DNA of 64,000 nt, from NCBI GenBank assembly GCA_003254925.1, contig QANZ01013640.1, positions 38,303 through 102,302 on the forward strand, written 5' to 3'. The position numbers and the translations under genes are program-made. This DNA is from Chamaecrista fasciculata. Taxonomy: Eukaryota > Streptophyta > Magnoliopsida > Fabales > Fabaceae. Positions 1-9,396 of this stretch are shown here, piece after piece; position 1 is the stretch's first letter; every line of letters begins with the position of its first letter. The notes beneath the pieces are model-generated. The model saw only the letters and a program-made list of their open reading frames with translations. It had not been told where the DNA came from and made no database searches.

Positions 1-710
1 GGTATAATTTGGTATTACTTCATGAATAATTGTTTAGAAAATTTAAGAGGTAAAAAATATATTAATTTTCATCTTAATTAAATTATTTTGGATGAATTTG
101 TTAAGGTTTAAATTAATTTCATTAATATTTTGATTTTTTGATTTTTTTTATTTTGAAACACGCCTCTAGAAGATATAAAATTATATCTCATTTTATGACC
201 TCTCATTCAATTTGTTTATTAATGTGTCATAAATTATTTGTTTGTAAATATATTATTCTGCAATTATACTATTTTTGGCCATCTTATCTCTTTTTCATTC
301 TATACGAAAAATATTTGTCTAATATTTTCTCCATCCTACGCCTATTTTATAATTATATTTAAAATTTTTAATTTATAATTTTTATAAATTTATCAAATGT
401 TCTTTTAGTCCATTCTAATTCTTAAGAATTCAAAAATCTCTATAAATTAAATTATATTTTTGAATTTATGAAGATTTTCCATGATTTTAAGTACTCATTT
501 GACTCTCTTTAATTTTTTTTATTTATTTTAATCATAACCAAAATTATCTAATTGGTTGTCATTCAAATTTCTTAAGATTTTCCATAATTTTAAATAGTAT
601 AATTTGATATTATTTCAGGAGTAATTGTTTAGAAAATTCAATTAATAGAAAATATATTAATTATCATCTTAATTAAATTATTTTGGACGAATTTGTTAAG
701 ATTTTCCATG
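1..710. repeat. Diverged direct repeat, two copies
   Basis: About 110 bp at 1-112 is repeated at 598-710 with substitutions. Both copies share words such as TAATTGTTTAGAAAATT and TTAAATTATTTTGGA. The spacing of about 600 bp suggests an old tandem duplication. The AT-rich sequence between the copies shows no gene. Confidence 0.6.
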
Positions 711-1130
711 GATATATACGGGTAAATGCTTCTTAATTAAAATCCCCACATATTTCTCCTCAATTTGGATATCAATCTGACTTTTCCTTTTTTTTTTTTT
801 CGGTTAATCACTCCCAAAATGGTAATTAATAAAATGTTATTTAATTCAACAAATATCGTCTCAATTATTATAGGAAATCGTATTTCCCTACATCTTTGGA
901 TAATAAATCCAAAATGTTAATTAATAAAATGATTTGTGTAAATTGTAAATCCCAAATGTATTTCCCTACGTTGGATGTGATATTCCCCAAATGATTCGTG
1001 ATCATTTTAAATTTTAAATTCTAACTGTCTGATCACATAAAGGCCGGATTTATTTTAAATTTTAAACATTTTGAAATCTTAAATTGGCCGAATTACCGAG
1101 TATATATAGTGCAACTCTTCAATCATAACT
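711..1130. other. AT-rich intergenic DNA, no gene seen
   Basis: No sustained coding frame or recognisable element. A TATA-like TATATATA lies near 1100, just before the coding-like stretch that follows. Confidence 0.5.
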
Positions 1131-1170
1131 CACTCCAACAAACCCCATATATTTTACTCCTAAGAAATAC

Positions 1171-2121
1171 AATGAGTACTGGACGTCCAAAACCGATCTG
1201 TTAAGGTACGTGTAATATGCATGTGGGATGTCACGCCGTTTGGTGAGAAGAATGATTTCAACAATTCAAGTAATAGGTCACGATACTCAAGTTCAAAGAA
1301 GGATAACACTTACTCCAGAGTGATGCCCGTGCCTTGAGAGTTGATTTGTTACCTTTAAGAATTGATTTGTTGTTATACATTCTATGTTTTTACATTTTTC
1401 TAAATTTATTTTTAATTGTTTCCTTTTGATGATTTGTAGCTATTGTAAGATTTGGATTTGCTTTTGATGCATCACGAAATACGTAGGTATTAGTTCTTTT
1501 GTGGAAGAATACATCCAATTGTAACAATACGTATATTTCCACATTTGCAACTCTAAGCATGAAGTGGTCCAGTTCGGCTTTAGTCGATCTCGATGTTACT
1601 TTGTTTAGCTCTAACAGTGTTCATATCAATGGCTCTATTTTCTAGATTAAATCTTTTTCACATATGCACAATGATGACGTTGAACAGGAAGTGGTTCATT
1701 TCAAGGTTCGAGACACATCTTTTGTTATATTTGAATTGCCTCAAGAAGAACACAATGGATTACTGAACTTGTGGTTTTCAACGAATGTCTCGGTGCTATT
1801 TCAATAGTAGATGACGATATTGGATGGAAGCGCTTCAATGCGTGGAGAAAGGAAGGAAAATCTGATATGTCATCTGATTGGGATATGAATTTCCAATATG
1901 GCCCCACTCAGAATAAGCACAGATATATTGGAGTTTTTTATAACAATTTCGTGTTTGCATCAACTGTTGCTCATTTTGATGACTGTGAATATATATCTTA
2001 TAGAAGGATATTTTTCAGGGCGGGGAATAATGAATTTAGGAAGATCATAAGTGGTCACACATCGCATATGTTCTCATTGTCTAGGATTTATAATTTGGAG
2101 TGGTCATTAAATAGGTTTTGA
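1171..2121 (+). pseudogene. Decayed coding-like sequence, unidentified
   Basis: I do not recognise this gene. After a TATA-like word near 1100 there is an ATG at 1171 (MSTGRPKP) that stops after a few codons. Short protein-like runs then occur in shifting frames: one near 1215-1340 (containing MWDVTPFG), one near 1678-1805 (DVEQEVVHFKV) and an open frame at 1771-2121 of 116 residues (containing DIGWKRFNAWRKEGKSD). Codon use there looks coding-like, but the pieces are separated by stops and shifts. A broken gene or a captured fragment fits best. The first run faintly suggests an OB-fold of the replication protein A kind carried by some Helitrons, but I cannot support that from the residues. 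Confidence 0.35.
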
Positions 2122-2590
2122 TGTGAACTATTAGATGTTGCATGTCTCGGCTAGGTCGTATATTTCTATTTTAATATTTTTTTCTTACAACATTAGCTCT
2201 ATGCATTGTTTTTTTTTACCCATTTATGTTTTTTAATTTCTTCATGATTTTCATATTTAGTAAGTGGATTATTAGGTAGTGATTTAACTGATTATGTTTT
2301 CTTCTTCTGTGGATGTCGTGTGGTATTTCTTTTTGTCGTCTTTTTATATTAATTTGACGTATTGTTTGGGTTTGGGGATTCTTTATTTTTTTCGGAGTTT
2401 TTCGGTGGAAGATGTATCACTTGAAATAATTTCACCAGTAAGGTACATAATTTTTTTCTTTATTTTAAGAAAATTACAGTGTACGATTGTGATTTTATAA
2501 TTTGGCTTTATTTCATTTTTAAAAGTAACAATATAGATCATACTTTTTACTTATTGATTACTTTACCGTAGCAACAAAATAATTTATTTA

Positions 2591-2866
2591 CAAGTAAACT
2601 ACTAAATTAGTCCCTGAATTATTGACTCGCTGACAAATTAGTCCCCGAATTTAGGAAATTGACAAATAGGTCCCCGAATTTTTCTAACGAGTCAAATAGG
2701 TCCCCGAATTTTTCTAACATTTGTCAAATAGGTCCTTCTGTGCATGTTATTCGGGGACCTATTTGACTCGTTAGAAAAATTCGGAGACCTATTTGTCAAT
2801 TTCCTAAATTCGGGGACCAATCTGTCAGCGAGTCAATAATCCAAGGACCAATTTGATAGTTTACTC
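2591..2866. mobile_element. Fold-back MITE with 9 bp TSD (Mutator-like)
   Basis: A 276 bp palindromic element. The left arm (AGTAAACTACTAAATTAGTC) is mirrored at the right end, and the arms carry repeated 'GGTCCCCGAATTT' words. The 9 bp ATTTATTTA occurs exactly at 2582-2590 and again at 2867-2875. A 9 bp target duplication with long inverted arms is the signature of Mutator-type elements. No coding capacity. Confidence 0.8.
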
Positions 2867-2875
2867 ATTTATTTA

Positions 2876-3790
2876 CTGTTACATAAACAAACATCTGTTT
2901 TTAAATGTAATCCTTTTTTTTTTTACTATCCCCATTTTTTAAGAAATGATAATTTCAGAATCCCAATTAATTAATTTAATCCATCCAATATTGCTATTTG
3001 TTGTATCTCATTTTTTTGCCCCTCCATGGAAGAAGTGGGGTTGAGTGAAAGGATCATATGAAGTCATTGTTTGTTCATGAAAAATCACAGTCTTTGAGTT
3101 TTTTTTTTATCCCTATTTGGTTGTTGTATTTGAAACATATACTAATACATAGAACAATTAGTGACAAATACCAGCTTTTAACACCTATTACGTAAAGTCG
3201 GTCTTCAGTTTTTCATATATCTTTGAATGCGCCAAAGTTTGGTATCCAATTTATTATTTAAATATTCTCATTAAAAACAATTGATAATGGATCTTTTGTA
3301 TTTCGTCTGTTCTTTATTTATATTATCATTTTTTTTCATTTTTTCAAATCTCTGACTGCATAAAATCTGATTGCATTTAAATTATAAATATATATTATCA
3401 TTGTTGCCCATTGTTTGAGATTTTTGATTTAATTTCTTTTCCATAATGTTAGGTTGAGGGGCATATAGCCATATACTAATTCATATCATATAAATATATA
3501 ATTTAATTTATAAATAATATGATAAATTCATATTCATAATTTTTTTGCTTGATTTCCGTTTTTATTTTGGTAATTCAGTTTAAGAGATCTTTATAGGTTA
3601 GATATTGTTTATTTAAATAAATGTGATATTTATTTGCGGTAATTTTAGTAATCACGGTTGGGATACTTATGTGTCAAATAGGTTTCGTTATGGTTTGATT
3701 GCATATAGGATGTATATATATAATATTATTAATGCATTTATATTTTTTTACTTTTAAAATGAAAAATATAAATTAATGCTTAATTTTTTA
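2876..3790. other. AT-rich intergenic DNA, no gene seen
   Basis: Only short AT-rich frames and poly(T) tracts. Nothing recognisable. Confidence 0.5.
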
Positions 3791-3794
3791 ACAA

Positions 3795-4190
3795 TCAAGC
3801 TACCAATTGATTTGCTCATTAAAACATCTATAATCCAAATTTAGAGAATAAAACCGATTAATTAAGTCACATTTAGTATATAGATTTCATTAATATCATT
3901 ATTTAATATATTTAATTAGTTTATTAAGGTCAATTAATTAAATCTCAAATTTTTCAAAAATTTGTTAGTATTTTAAATATTTTAATTAAATAATAAATAC
4001 TTTTGAATATTGATCTTATTGGTTAAATGATTATTTGATAAGATTTGTTTACTAAAATATCTATAATTCAAATTTAGAGAATAAAACTGATTAGTTGGGT
4101 CAGATTTAATATATACATTTTATTAATATCATTATTTTATATATTTAATTAGTTTATTAAGGTCAATTAATAAAACCCCACATTTTAAAT
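3795..4190. repeat. Diverged tandem repeat, two copies
   Basis: A unit of about 150 bp at 3800-3955 recurs at 4040-4185. Shared words include TTTAGTTTATTAAGGTCAAT-type sequence and CAAATTTAGAGAATAAAAC. The offset is about 235 bp. Confidence 0.6.
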
Positions 4191-4394
4191 AAATTAGTTA
4201 GTATTTTAAATATTTTAATTAAATAAGAGAAAAGTAATTTTTTCCAACTTTTTATGATACTTTAATTTCCATATTCAATGTTAACATCTTGAATTTCAAA
4301 ATGATTTTAAACTCTATGTTTTTCCCAACTTTAAGTATATGGTCATAAAATGGTGGCAGGTCAATTACTGTTTTGTTTTCCCAATTTTTTTTAA

Positions 4395-4636
4395 AGTTTT
4401 CATTTTAGTCCCTAGATAATATGTATCCAGGGACCTATTTGTAATTTTTTGAAATTTTTTTGGGGTCAATATGTAATTTTTGCAAAATTTGTTATGGTTA
4501 AAATTACAAAATAGCTCCAAAGGGTACCAAAGTGTTAATGGAAAATACCTCATGGTACCAAAGTGTCGGGTTTCAAACCACTGGGTATCAAAGTGAAATA
4601 GGGTCAAACCACAGGGTACCAAAGTATAATTTACCC
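4395..4636. mobile_element. Half of a fold-back MITE (family of 41359-41792)
   Basis: This sequence matches the centre and right arm of the complete element at 41359-41792, including the words GGGTACCAAAGTGTTAATG and GTCAATATGTAATTTTT, and it ends ATAATTTACCC. The left arm is missing, so this is a truncated copy. Confidence 0.65.
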
Positions 4637-4809
4637 TAAAAAGAAAATGCGTAATATTGAACTTCACTTGAGTTAAAAAATATTGTGCATGTAATGTTAT
4701 TGAATTAAATATGAAATTCCTAGAATTAATGAATGATGAAATCATGTATATGCTACAAAGGCATGAATTAATGTCTTAATAAGAATTTGAACTCTATATA
4801 ATTGTTATA

Positions 4810-4885
4810 GGACTTAGGGTTTAGGGATTTGGGTTTAGGGTTTAGGGTTTTGGGTTTTAGGGTTTAGGATTTGGGGTTTAAGGTT
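4810..4885. repeat. Interstitial telomere-like repeats
   Basis: About ten degenerate copies of the plant telomere unit TTTAGGG (variants TTTTGGG, TTTAGGA, TTTGGGG) directly adjoin the minisatellite to the right. Their degeneracy and internal position argue against a chromosome end. Confidence 0.8.
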
Positions 4886-5372
4886 TAGGCCCGATGTGCT
4901 CGAGCGCATGCCTCGATAGCATGCCCGATGCGCTCGAGCGCATGCCCCATCAGCTCGAGGGCATGCCTCGAGCGCATGCCCCACCGCTCCAGCGCATGTC
5001 CCATGCACTCACCTCGAGTCCATACCCCATGCGCTCGAGCACATGCCCCATGCCCGTGCCCCGTGCCCTCGTGTGCATGCCTCGAGTGCATGCCCCATTG
5101 GCTTGAGCGCTTGCCTCGAGCGCATGCCCCATGCCCCGTGCCCTCGAGCGCATGCCTCGAGTGCATGCCCAAGGCGCTCGAGCGCATGCCCCATGCTCGT
5201 TCCCTAGAGCGCATGCCTCGTGCCCTAGAGCCCATGCCCCGTGCCCTCGTGCACATGCCTCGAGTGTATGCCCCATCCGCTCGAGCGCATGCCCCATGCA
5301 CTCGCCTCTAGCCCATGCCCCATGTGCTCGAGCGCATGCCCCATGCAATCGCCTCTAGCCCACTCCCAGGCC
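4886..5372. repeat. GC-rich minisatellite, block 1
   Basis: About 490 bp built from variants of short units centred on GCTCGAGCGCATGCCCCATG and CCTCGAGTGCATGCC. The GC content contrasts sharply with the AT-rich surroundings. Because the unit is short and has few stops, every frame gives long repetitive open frames on both strands; these are by-products. The core CATGCGCTCGAGCGCATG is a perfect palindrome. Confidence 0.85.
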
Positions 5373-5750
5373 AGTCATGGGGCATCATCGAGCATCTCCT
5401 GGCCAAGTCATGTGCAACTCCCAGTCAAGTCTTGGGGCTTTTGCCGGCAAAGTCCTGGGCAACACCCGGGCATCAATGGGCAAGTCATGGGCAACTCCTG
5501 GGGGCATCAATAGGCAAGCCATGGGGCATCATCGGGCATCTCCAGGCTAAGTCATGGGAAACTCCCAAGCATCAATGGGCAAGTCATGGGGCATCATCGG
5601 GCATCTCCCGGCCAAGTCATGGGCAACTCCCGGTCAAGTCATGGGGCATCTCCTTGGCCGGCCAACTCCCGGGCATCAATGGGTAAGTCATGGGCAACTC
5701 CCGGGCATCAATGGGCAAGTCATGGGGCATCATCGGGCATCGATGGCTTT
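5373..5750. repeat. GC-rich minisatellite, block 2
   Basis: A second, different array abuts the first. It alternates CAAGTCATGGGCAACTCCC with GGGCATCATCGGGCATC and GGGCATCAATGGG in irregular order. No convincing protein. Confidence 0.8.
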
Positions 5751-6008
5751 GTTATTGAGCGACTGATGGTAGGAAATATGTTATGCCCCATCCATATTCT
5801 CGGGTAACAAACTAGAGGGGTTTGTTCCCTGATATCACTATTCCATTCATTTCTTCATTCTACCATCAATTCATTCGTTTACTGAAAGCACTGTAAAATG
5901 TTCGGGTCTTTGATAGAGAGGCAATCCTTCTATCATCAATCTTTCTCTCTACACACCCGTCACCAATCTTTCGATAGAGGTTCTAAGCTTAACCTTTCCC
6001 AACACATC

Positions 6009-6197
6009 CAGGGCCAGTGATTGTCTAACGTTGGTCTTTATCTTCGTCGTCCTGTATTTACCCACGGTCAATTATATGTTGCAATGTCCAGAGTTCGATC
6101 CAGAGTAGGTTTGATGATTTTGATATGTCATAATGACTATCCTCGAGCTGACATGACCACAAACGTTGTTTACCGCGAGGTTTTTTCCAAATATTAG
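6009..6197 (+). pseudogene. Helitron RepHel helicase C-terminus, broken
   Basis: The reading frame gives a Pif1-type helicase end: QGQ, then an in-frame TGA, then NVGLYLRRPVFTHGQLYVAM and SRVRSRVGL, ending VFSKY with a TAG stop. The FTHGQLYVAMSRVRS block corresponds to the C-terminal helicase motif of plant Helitron RepHel proteins. The N-terminal Rep domain and the rest of the helicase are absent upstream, where minisatellite and unrelated sequence lie. This is a dead fragment. It identifies the surrounding element. Confidence 0.85.
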
Positions 6198-6402
6198 TTC
6201 ATTTGTTTTTTTGTGGAACATTATATTTTGTTGTATTTGGATGTAATTTATTTGATACAACTTTTAGGACTTCTTTTTATGTTGGTCGTTAGTATTTATA
6301 CTTTTTATTGATTCACCTTTATGTTCAACGTTTTTTTTTGTTTCTCTTTTCGTTGTTCCTCTATGAATATAATTATATAGAGCCCGAGTCTTTTTTGGAA
6401 CT

Positions 6403-6429
6403 CCGCGCAACGCGCGGGCATGACACTAG
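6403..6429 (+). other. Helitron 3' terminus: hairpin plus CTAG
   Basis: A six-base-pair GC stem CCGCGC-AAC-GCGCGG (6403-6417) is followed 9 bp later by CTAG (6426-6429) and a host T at 6430. Helitrons end in a short GC hairpin followed by CTRR and insert 5' of T. Confidence 0.85.
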
Positions 6430-6430
6430 T

Positions 6431-7057
6431 AATTTGTTAACAATATTGAACTAGAGAAATCAACTAAAAGCACAATTAATCCTATATGAAAGATTTCGCA
6501 TAATGAAAATCATCACTGATCTTGGTGTTGTCAATAAAGTGTATACCATTATACTCCATTTATATAAAAAAATAGTTTTCTTCATGAATGTAGATAACAG
6601 AAACTTCTCTATATATTTGACGATTGATTGAATACTTTTCGACATAGATACTCAGATTTGAGTCGATATAGTGTTGTAAATAAAGCTTCCACGAAGAAAA
6701 GTAGAACCAGAATTAAATGTGGATAAAACCACCACCAAATTGAGGGGATTGAAGATCTGATTTATTGAATTGAAAAGACAAAAGATAAAAATCAGGGAGG
6801 AATTTTTTTGGAAGAAGACGAACTGGAAATTTTTTTGGAAAAGACGAAGAGGAGTGGTTGAGAGTTGAGAGAAGCGCACAGTCGGTACCAACTTAGGCAG
6901 TTATAATAGTTAAAGATCAATAGAGAAATTTTTAATCATCATATTCAATAGTTAAAGATTAATAATATAATTTTTAGAAAACATTAAATATCAAAATAGA
7001 AAAAATAAATATTATGAATTAAAACAGAATTTTAAATAAACATTAAAGACCAAAATA
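6431..7057. other. Intergenic DNA, no gene seen
   Basis: Short frames on both strands without family resemblance. 6652-6891 is purine-rich but shows no recognisable domain. Confidence 0.45.
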
Positions 7058-7066
7058 AATTTTTTA

Positions 7067-7895
7067 GGCTTAAGTGCACTTTTGGTCCCATAACTATGAT
7101 AAAGGTTTCATTTTGGTCCCATAACTTTTTTTGTTGCAATTTTGGTCCCATAACTATAACAAAGGTTTCATTTTGGTCCCATAACTTTTTTTGTTGCAAT
7201 TTTGGTCCCATAACTTCTCAAAAGGTTCCACCGTTAGTCCCTTGGTGAATTCCATCCATATTTAGCCGTTAAGTATGACGTGGCATAGTGACTAGGATCA
7301 TGATGTGGCAAAATAAGATGAAATGGACTGAAATAGGATCTATATGCAACATATTAAAACTTATCTATACCCAACCACAATATATACAAAGAGTGGTACT
7401 TCCTCTTCCTCGTCAGCCCAACGGGACTTCCTCTTCCTCGTTCCGCTTCCCGATTTGCCGTCGCCGCCGCTTTGGTCGTTCGACTCTGGCTGAGGATCCC
7501 ATCGACTTCGTCGGTGCCTTCTGCTTGAAGTCTCTTCTTCCCCACCAGATTGGTCCCTGTCAGTACCACTCTTTGTATATATTGTGGTTGGGTATAGATA
7601 AGTTTTAATATGTTGCATATAGTTCCTATTTCAGTCCACTTCATCTTATTTTGCCACATCATGATCCTAGTTACTATGCCACGTCATACTTAACGGCTAA
7701 ATATGGATTGAATTCACCAAGGGACTAACGGTGGAACCTTTTGAGAAGTTATGAAACCAAAATTGCAACAAAAAAAGTTATGGGACTAAAATGAAACCTT
7801 TGTCATAGTTATGGGACCAAAATTGCAACAAAAAAAGTTATGGGACCAAAATGAAACTTTTGTCATAGTTATGGGACCAAAAGTGCACTTAAGCC
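7067..7895. mobile_element. Pack-MULE-type fold-back element carrying an SF1 fragment
   Basis: An 829 bp element with inverted arms of about 330 bp (7067-7400 and 7562-7895). The ends read GGCTTAAGTGCACTTTTGG and its complement. The 9 bp AATTTTTTA occurs exactly at 7058-7066 and 7896-7904, so insertion produced a Mutator-type target duplication. The 161 bp centre is GC-rich and unlike the arms; it encodes a fragment of splicing factor SF1 on the minus strand. Mutator-like elements that carry host gene pieces are called Pack-MULEs. The same terminal sequence recurs at 63681. Confidence 0.85.
7402..7561 (-). pseudogene. SF1: Captured exon fragment of splicing factor SF1/BBP
   Basis: On the minus strand about 54 codons remain open: [20 protein letters not shown], then [11 protein letters not shown], then [13 protein letters not shown]. 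Two arginine/lysine-SRW motifs with this spacing are characteristic of the N-terminus of plant splicing factor 1 (branchpoint-binding protein). The RKRKSRW segment matches the U2AF-ligand motif that binds the large U2AF subunit. The KH domain and everything else are missing. The frame runs on into both inverted arms without a stop (7361-7618), so a small chimeric peptide is formally possible. The family assignment is from memory of the motif and was not searched. Confidence 0.7.
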
Positions 7896-7904
7896 AATTT
7901 TTTA

Positions 7905-8887
7905 CCTAACCAAGAGAGCAATGTATAGCCTAATATTTTAACGGTACATGCTACTAAGAATACTGTCTAAGCAACAATAATTTTGTTTTTACAGAAAATA
8001 ATAACAACTGAAGAATCATTAATTCAATTGTTGGTCCTCTAACAACTAAATTTATAATAACTTATTTTATTAATTCTTAAAATAAATATTAGTTAAATTA
8101 AGTAGAAAAGTGAAACATCAATGTTTCATATTATAGTCAACAATTATTTTTAATAGTTAAAATTTTAAGATCTTAATAAAATTAAGAATATTTTATGAAA
8201 TAAATAAAATATTTAATATCAAAATATAATTTGACCCAAATATTTATTACAAAAGTCAATGTTTAATCGAATAGAAAATTAACAAATGAAATAAAAAGGT
8301 CAAATACACGAAGTGGTCCTTATATTAGAGGATAAATGTTATTTTCGTCATAAAACCATCTTTTATTAGTTTTAATCTTCAAACTTTTTATTTGTTTCAT
8401 TGTTCATGTGTCTTTTTGGTTTTTGCCTTCATCTTTAATATGGACAATTGAGATAGACAGTTTCACTTTCATACATGTTATAATATGTGAATTTACATAG
8501 AGAAAAAAGAAAAATTATTTTTTAATCACAAATTAAAGATAAATATGTGATTAATTTTTTCTTTTTGACAAGACATATTTTTCTATTTCTTTCTTTATCA
8601 ACCTACTTATTAGGATTATATGAAACAGAATTTGTCTACGTTAAGTATCTATCTCATAGGTAACAATAGAAAACAAACATAACATTTTGGATTAGCGGTT
8701 GAACAAATGAAAAGAAAAATTGAAGACTATGAAATGAACAATAATTTTGGAGGTGGATCCTTTGGAATTGAGTTCCATACATTTCTTTACAATTAGGTAA
8801 TATTGAGGAACAAAATTGTAGAGAACTTTAAAGAAACCAAATTCACAAGATCTAAATTGAATAGTTTTACAATCAATATAGAACTTA
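7905..8887. other. AT-rich intergenic DNA, no gene seen
   Basis: No sustained coding frame. The 73-codon minus-strand frame at 8692-8913 overlaps a MITE end and has no recognisable domain. Confidence 0.5.
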
Positions 8888-9264
8888 GGCAAGAGTACTA
8901 ATTTCATCCTCAAACTTTATATCAATTGTCAATTTTATTCCTAATATTTTTTTTGGTAAATTTTGTCCTCAATGTTAAAACATGTTGGTCAATTTTATCT
9001 TTTGACTAACTTGTTTCAATAAATTAACGATAAAATGCATCCTATTTTTCATTATGAATTAGGATTTGAGTTTCTTTTTCTATCAGTTTTACATTAAATA
9101 TCATTAGATATAAATTATGTCGTTAATATTTAGCTAAAATAAAAACAAATGATAAAATTGACCAAAATGTAAAACATTGGAGATGAAATTGAGCACAAAA
9201 AAAAAAGTTGGAGACGAAATTAACAATAAGTGTAAAGTTTAGGGACACAATTATTACTTTGGCA
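8888..9264. mobile_element. Fold-back MITE, family of 21713-22074
   Basis: 377 bp. The left end GGCAAGAGTACTAATTTCAT is mirrored by the right end (AATTATTACTTTGGC). The flanks TAGAACTTA (8879-8887) and TATAACTTA (9265-9273) match at 8 of 9 positions, consistent with an aged 9 bp target duplication. The interior aligns with the element in intron 1 of the lysine-rich gene. Confidence 0.7.
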
Positions 9265-9396
9265 TATAACTTATCGTATAATATAAGGACCCATTTGAGG
9301 ATTTGACAAAGAAAATGTAGGCAAAAGACCATTTCATGCCCCTAACGTTTAAGATGATCTTCCATTATACCCCTAACGTTTCATTTGTGTCAGTTG

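Larger units (their letters stand above)
5751..6429 (+). mobile_element. 3' part of a decayed Helitron
   Basis: This stretch contains the C-terminal end of a Helitron helicase (6009-6197) and then, about 230 bp on, a typical Helitron 3' end at 6403-6429. The 5' terminus was not located, so the left limit is nominal. The minisatellites and telomere-like repeats before it may belong to the same element or to its insertion site. Confidence 0.75.

Noticed and set aside
4810-4885. Telomere-like repeats considered as a chromosome end
   Set aside because: Few, degenerate copies with unique sequence and genes on both sides; this is an interstitial tract.
4885-5348. Overlapping long open frames on both strands (Ala/Arg/His/Gly-rich peptides)
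   Set aside because: They follow directly from the short GC-rich tandem unit, which lacks stops in most frames. No domain, start context or codon signal supports a protein.
4886-5750. Regular repeats considered as a CRISPR array
   Set aside because: The units are head-to-tail variants without unique spacers, in a plant nuclear genome. Minisatellite is the right reading.
7288-7608. Plus-strand open frame across the Pack-MULE
   Set aside because: It is the antisense of the SF1-like fragment joined to arm sequence. The minus strand gives the recognisable motif.
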